Below, piece by piece: positions 6,436-9,876 of a stretch of 9,876 nt of DNA. A program made the position numbers and the translations under genes. A model generated the notes under the pieces. The model was not told the origin of the DNA and searched no databases. It saw only the letters and a list, made by a program, of their open reading frames with translations. Each line of letters opens with the position of its first letter. Positions within the stretch are counted from its first letter, which is position 1. Source of the stretch: Noviherbaspirillum sp. (lineage in GTDB: Bacteria > Pseudomonadota > Gammaproteobacteria > Burkholderiales > Burkholderiaceae); the NCBI GenBank assembly GCA_028292785.1, contig JAQGLQ010000368.1:1-9876 (forward strand). Direction: 5' to 3'.

Positions 6436-9400
6436 ATGAGTCCTTCGCATCCGTTCATCATGCGGCCGGTGGCGACCGGGCTGCTCATGCTGGCGATCGT
6501 GCTCGCCGGCCTGGTCGGATTTCGCTACCTGCCTCTGTCGGCGCTGCCGCAGGTCGACTTTCCTACCATACAGGTGCAGACGCTCTATCCCGGGGCCAGC
6601 CCGGAAGTGATGAGCCAGACGGTCACCGCGCCGCTGGAGCGGCAGTTCGGCCAGATGTCCGGCCTGCAGCGCATGAGTTCCACCAGCGCTTCGGGCGTCT
6701 CCATCGTCACGCTGCAATTCGGCCTCGGCCAGACGCTCGATGTCGCCGAGCAGGAAGTGCAGGCGGCGATCAATGCCGGCGGTTCCCTGCTGCCGGCCGA
6801 CCTGCCCGCGCCGCCGGTATATGCCAAGGTGAACCCCGCCGACGCGCCGGTGCTGACCCTGGCCATCACCTCCGACACGCTGCCGCTGACCGAGGTGCAG
6901 AACCTTGTCAACACCCGGCTGGCGCTGAAAATCAGCCAGGTGTCGGGCGTAGGCCTGGTGACCCTGAGCGGCGGGCAGCGGCCGGCGATGCGCATCCAGG
7001 CCGACACCCAGGCGCTGGCGGCGAACGGGCTCGGCCTCGACAGCCTTCGCACCGCCATCACCGCCGCCAACGCCAATAGCGCCAAGGGCAATTTCGACGG
7101 CCCTACCCGGTCCTACACGATCAACTCGAACGACCAGCTGCTGACGGTGGACGACTACAGGAACCTGATCGTCGCCTATCGCAACGGCGCGCCGGTGCGG
7201 CTGTCGAACGTGGCGCAGGTGGTGTCCAGCGCCGAAAACGTCCGGCTCGGCGCGTGGGCCGGATTGACGCCGGCCATCATCCTGAACGTGCAGCGCCAGC
7301 CCGGCGCCAACGTGATCGCGACGGTCGATGCGATCAAGGCGCGCCTGCCCGAACTGCAGGAAGGCTTGCCGACGGCGCTGCGGGTCGATGTGCTGAGCGA
7401 CCGCACCACCGGCATCCGCGCCTCGGTCCGGCATGTGGAGATCGAACTGCTGCTGGCCGTGATGCTGGTGGTGCTGGTGATCTTCGCTTTCCTGCACAGC
7501 CTGCGCGCGACAGTCATCGCCAGCCTCGCCGTGCCGATTTCGCTGATCGGCGCCTGCGGCGTGATGTACCTGTGCGGCTACAGCCTCAACAACCTGAGCC
7601 TGATGGCATTGACCATCGCGACCGGCTTCGTGGTCGACGATGCGATCGTCATGATCGAGAACATTCAGCGCCACATCGAAGACGGCGAGCCGCCGATGAC
7701 GGCCGCGCTGAAAGGCGCGGCGGAGATCGGCTTCACCATCATTTCGCTGACGGTGTCGCTGGTCGCGGTGCTGATCCCGCTGCTGTTCATGGGTGACGTG
7801 GTCGGACGGCTGTTCCGCGAATTCGCGGTTACCCTCGCCATCACCATCCTGATCTCCGCCGTGGTGTCGCTGACCCTGGTGCCGATGATGTCGGCACGCT
7901 GGCTCAAGAGCGCGGGCGAGGAAAAGCCGGGGCCGGCGGCGCGCAGGCTGCAGGCGTTCAACGATGCCGTGATCAGGCGCTACGATCGGGCGCTCGACCG
8001 GGTGCTGGAACGCCAGGGCGCGACATTGATCGTCGCGCTGCTGACCCTGCTGCTGACGGCGGCGCTTTATCTGCTGATCCCGAAGGGCCTGTTTCCGACG
8101 CAGGATACCGGCCAGCTGCAGGCCCGCATCGAGGCCGCGCAGTCGGTGTCGTATGAACGCATGGCGCAGTTGCAGCAGCAGGCGGCGAAAGCGATCCTCG
8201 AGGACCCCGACGTCGCGACGCTGAGTTCGCTGGTCGGCGTCGACGCCGCCAGCAACACCATGCTGCATACCGGCAGCATGCTGATCAATCTGAAGCGGGA
8301 GCGTTCGGGCACGCAGCAGGAGACCATGGACCGCCTGCGCGAAAGAGTGGCCCAGGTGGCCGGCGTCACCATCTATCTGCAGCCGACCCAGGACCTGACC
8401 ATCGATGCGCAGAGCGGCCCGACGCAATACCGCGTATCGCTCGAAGGCGCGGACAGCGCCGCCGTGACGCAATGGGCCACGCGGCTGGCGCAGCACATGC
8501 AGAACGTGTCGCAGCTGCGCAATGTGGCGTCGGACGCGGCGGCCACCGGCCCCGCCGCCTTCATCCGGATCGACCGCGACACGGCGGCGCGCCTGTCGAT
8601 CAGCGCCGCAGCGATCGACGATGCCTTGTACAGCGCATTCGGCCAGCGCATCGTCTCCACCATCTTCACCGAGACCAGCCAGTACCGCGTGATCCTCGAA
8701 GCACGGCCGGATCTGCTGACCACGCCCGAGTCGCTCGGCCTGCTGCCGCTGCGCACCGGTTCCGGCGCGGCGACGCCGCTGTCGGCCATCGCCACCGTCA
8801 CGGAGCGGCCGGCGCCGCTGCAGATCACGCGCGTGGCGCAATATCCGGCCGCCACGCTGGGCTTCGACACCGCGCCCGGCGTGTCGCTCGGCAAGGCGGT
8901 CGATGCGATCCGCGAGGCCGCGCAGGAGATCGGCCTGCCGTCCACCGTCACCATGACCTTCCTCGGCGCGGCCGGCGCCTACGAGGCTTCGCTGTCGAAT
9001 CAGCTTTGGCTGATCCTGGCGGCAGTGGTATGCGTCTACATCGTGCTCGGCGTGCTGTATGAAAGCTACATCCATCCGCTGACCATCCTGTCGACCCTGC
9101 CCTCGGCGGGCGTCGGCGCCCTGCTCGCCTTATGGCTCTCCGGACAGGGTCTCGGCGTGATCGGCATCATCGGCATCATCCTGCTGATCGGCATCGTCAA
9201 GAAGAACGCGATCATGATGATCGATTTCGCCATCGACGCCGAGCGCAACCAGGGCAAATCGCCGCTCGATGCGATCCGCCAGGCGGCGCTGTTGCGCTTC
9301 CGCCCGATCCTGATGACCACGCTGGCGGCGCTGTTCGCGGCGGTGCCGCTGATGTTCGGCTGGGGGGAAGGCGCGGAACTGCGCAGACCGCTCGGCCTGG

Positions 9401-9534
9401 CGATCTTCGGCGGACTGATCGTAAGTCAGATACTGACGCTGTTCACCACGCCGGTGATCTATCTCGCGTTCGACCGGCTCGGACGCCGCCGGCCGCATCC
9501 GCAACCCCGGCTGCAGGACGAAGGCGCCTCGTGA
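6436..9534 (+). CDS. mdtB: MdtB, RND efflux pump subunit
   Basis: This is an inner-membrane proton-driven drug exporter of the HAE-1 RND family. With MdtC it forms the heterotrimeric MdtB2C pump (bile salts, novobiocin and similar substrates in E. coli). At 1032 residues it is full length (E. coli 1040). It begins [20 protein letters not shown] (5-24) as TM1, followed by [20 protein letters not shown] (32-51) and [17 protein letters not shown] (52-68). TM2 starts near 338, TM7 at about 529-547 (then [11 protein letters not shown]), and TM8 at about 857-876. Two large periplasmic loops lie between TM1/2 and TM7/8. The proton-relay residues are all present: Asp401 and Asp402 in [13 protein letters not shown], Lys923 in [13 protein letters not shown], Arg954 and Thr961 in [11 protein letters not shown]. 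These correspond to AcrB D407, D408, K940, R971 and T978. It starts 16 bases after mdtA without a clear Shine-Dalgarno and ends overlapping mdtC by 4 bases. Confidence 0.95.
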   Translation: MSPSHPFIMRPVATGLLMLAIVLAGLVGFRYLPLSALPQVDFPTIQVQTLYPGASPEVMSQTVTAPLERQFGQMSGLQRMSSTSASGVSIVTLQFGLGQTLDVAEQEVQAAINAGGSLLPADLPAPPVYAKVNPADAPVLTLAITSDTLPLTEVQNLVNTRLALKISQVSGVGLVTLSGGQRPAMRIQADTQALAANGLGLDSLRTAITAANANSAKGNFDGPTRSYTINSNDQLLTVDDYRNLIVAYRNGAPVRLSNVAQVVSSAENVRLGAWAGLTPAIILNVQRQPGANVIATVDAIKARLPELQEGLPTALRVDVLSDRTTGIRASVRHVEIELLLAVMLVVLVIFAFLHSLRATVIASLAVPISLIGACGVMYLCGYSLNNLSLMALTIATGFVVDDAIVMIENIQRHIEDGEPPMTAALKGAAEIGFTIISLTVSLVAVLIPLLFMGDVVGRLFREFAVTLAITILISAVVSLTLVPMMSARWLKSAGEEKPGPAARRLQAFNDAVIRRYDRALDRVLERQGATLIVALLTLLLTAALYLLIPKGLFPTQDTGQLQARIEAAQSVSYERMAQLQQQAAKAILEDPDVATLSSLVGVDAASNTMLHTGSMLINLKRERSGTQQETMDRLRERVAQVAGVTIYLQPTQDLTIDAQSGPTQYRVSLEGADSAAVTQWATRLAQHMQNVSQLRNVASDAAATGPAAFIRIDRDTAARLSISAAAIDDALYSAFGQRIVSTIFTETSQYRVILEARPDLLTTPESLGLLPLRTGSGAATPLSAIATVTERPAPLQITRVAQYPAATLGFDTAPGVSLGKAVDAIREAAQEIGLPSTVTMTFLGAAGAYEASLSNQLWLILAAVVCVYIVLGVLYESYIHPLTILSTLPSAGVGALLALWLSGQGLGVIGIIGIILLIGIVKKNAIMMIDFAIDAERNQGKSPLDAIRQAALLRFRPILMTTLAALFAAVPLMFGWGEGAELRRPLGLAIFGGLIVSQILTLFTTPVIYLAFDRLGRRRPHPQPRLQDEGAS
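9521..9524 (+). promoter_or_regulatory. Ribosome binding site supporting the GTG start of mdtC
   Basis: AAGG lies 6 bases before the GTG at 9531, within the last codons of mdtB. Together with the GTGA stop/start overlap it fixes the start of mdtC. Confidence 0.5.
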
Positions 9535-9876
9535 ACTTGTCCGCGCCCTTCGTCCGCAGGCCGGTGGCGACGGTGCTGCTCACCATCGGCATCGCGCTGG
9601 CCGGCATCGCCGCCTTCTTCGTGCTGCCGGTGTCGCCCTTGCCGCAGGTCGACTATCCGACGATTTCGGTGAGCGCCTCGCTGCCCGGCGCGAGCCCGGA
9701 GACCATGGCGACCAGCGTCGCCACGCCGCTCGAACGGCGGCTCGGCGTGATCGCCGGCGTCAACGAAATGACGTCGTCGAGCGGCAACGGGACGGCCCGC
9801 GTCAGCCTGCAGTTCGACTTGAACCGCAAGATCGATGCGGCGGCACGCGAGGTGCAGGCCGCCATCAATGCATCGC
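9531..9876 (+). CDS. mdtC: MdtC, second RND efflux pump subunit, N-terminal part (3' end outside window)
   Basis: This is the partner subunit that completes the MdtB2C pump trimer. The frame is open from the GTG at 9531 to the window end (115 codons plus 1 base). The start overlaps the mdtB stop (GTGA), so the subunits are translationally coupled. Visible are [20 protein letters not shown] (7-26) as TM1, [20 protein letters not shown] (34-53), then [31 protein letters not shown] and the [10 protein letters not shown] stretch are closer to E. coli MdtC than to MdtB, which reads differently here ([14 protein letters not shown] in this window). That, and its place after mdtB, supports mdtC over a second mdtB copy. 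The catalytic TM4 and TM10 regions are not in view. Confidence 0.92.
   Translation, partial: MNLSAPFVRRPVATVLLTIGIALAGIAAFFVLPVSPLPQVDYPTISVSASLPGASPETMATSVATPLERRLGVIAGVNEMTSSSGNGTARVSLQFDLNRKIDAAAREVQAAINAS

Noticed and set aside
4839..6488. A 549-codon open frame on the minus strand, antisense to mdtA
   Set aside because: It has Arg/His/Ala-rich low-complexity composition and lies opposite a clearly conserved gene. It also reads through the toxin-antitoxin upstream region.
6316..9075. A 919-codon open frame on the minus strand, antisense to mdtB
   Set aside because: It mirrors the strong GC third-position bias of mdtB, is rich in Arg, His, Gln and Gly with no domain-like pattern, and crosses the mdtA-mdtB junction. 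It is a shadow frame.

Overview
The window is GC-rich DNA from a Gram-negative proteobacterium. It has outer-membrane two-partner secretion, an MdtABC-type RND pump with two different pump subunits, and an Xre/RES toxin-antitoxin pair. The style of the proteins and the transposase scraps suggest a betaproteobacterium (Oxalobacteraceae/Burkholderiales-like). That placement is an inference; no rRNA or other taxonomic marker is present.

Left part (1-3053, minus strand): a two-partner secretion locus. The transporter gene (TpsB, FhaC/ShlB family) comes first and is followed 12 bases later by its exoprotein (TpsA, filamentous-haemagglutinin family). Only the first 429 codons of the exoprotein are inside the window. 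They already show an extended signal peptide, the complete TPS secretion domain and the start of a beta-helix with a 24-residue repeat.

Middle (3054-5147): an AT-rich leader upstream of tpsB, then a scar of insertion-sequence debris (about 3319-3656). In the scar, fragments of two unrelated transposase families are fused in one reading frame. Next comes a compact minus-strand toxin-antitoxin operon: an Xre/MbcA/ParS-type antitoxin (start at 4765) and a RES-domain NAD+-degrading toxin that appears to start at a TTG overlapping the antitoxin stop. A near-consensus sigma-70 promoter with a perfect inverted repeat between -35 and -10 sits upstream of the antitoxin. The remaining bases up to 5147 are the presumed control region of the efflux operon, with a tandem 10-base direct repeat just upstream of a plausible promoter.

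Right part (5148-9876, plus strand): mdtA (periplasmic adaptor), mdtB (complete RND pump subunit) and mdtC (second pump subunit, cut by the window end). They are packed as an operon with a 16-base gap and then a 4-base overlap. The products would form a MdtA-MdtB2-MdtC drug/bile-salt-type efflux pump working with a TolC-like outer-membrane channel that is not in view.

No rRNA, tRNA, CRISPR array, origin or complete insertion sequence was seen. The most notable points are the TTG-coupled RES/Xre module with its promoter-embedded operator candidate, the two-family transposase scar beside it, and the repeat-bearing control region of mdtABC. None of these amounts to a clearly new system.
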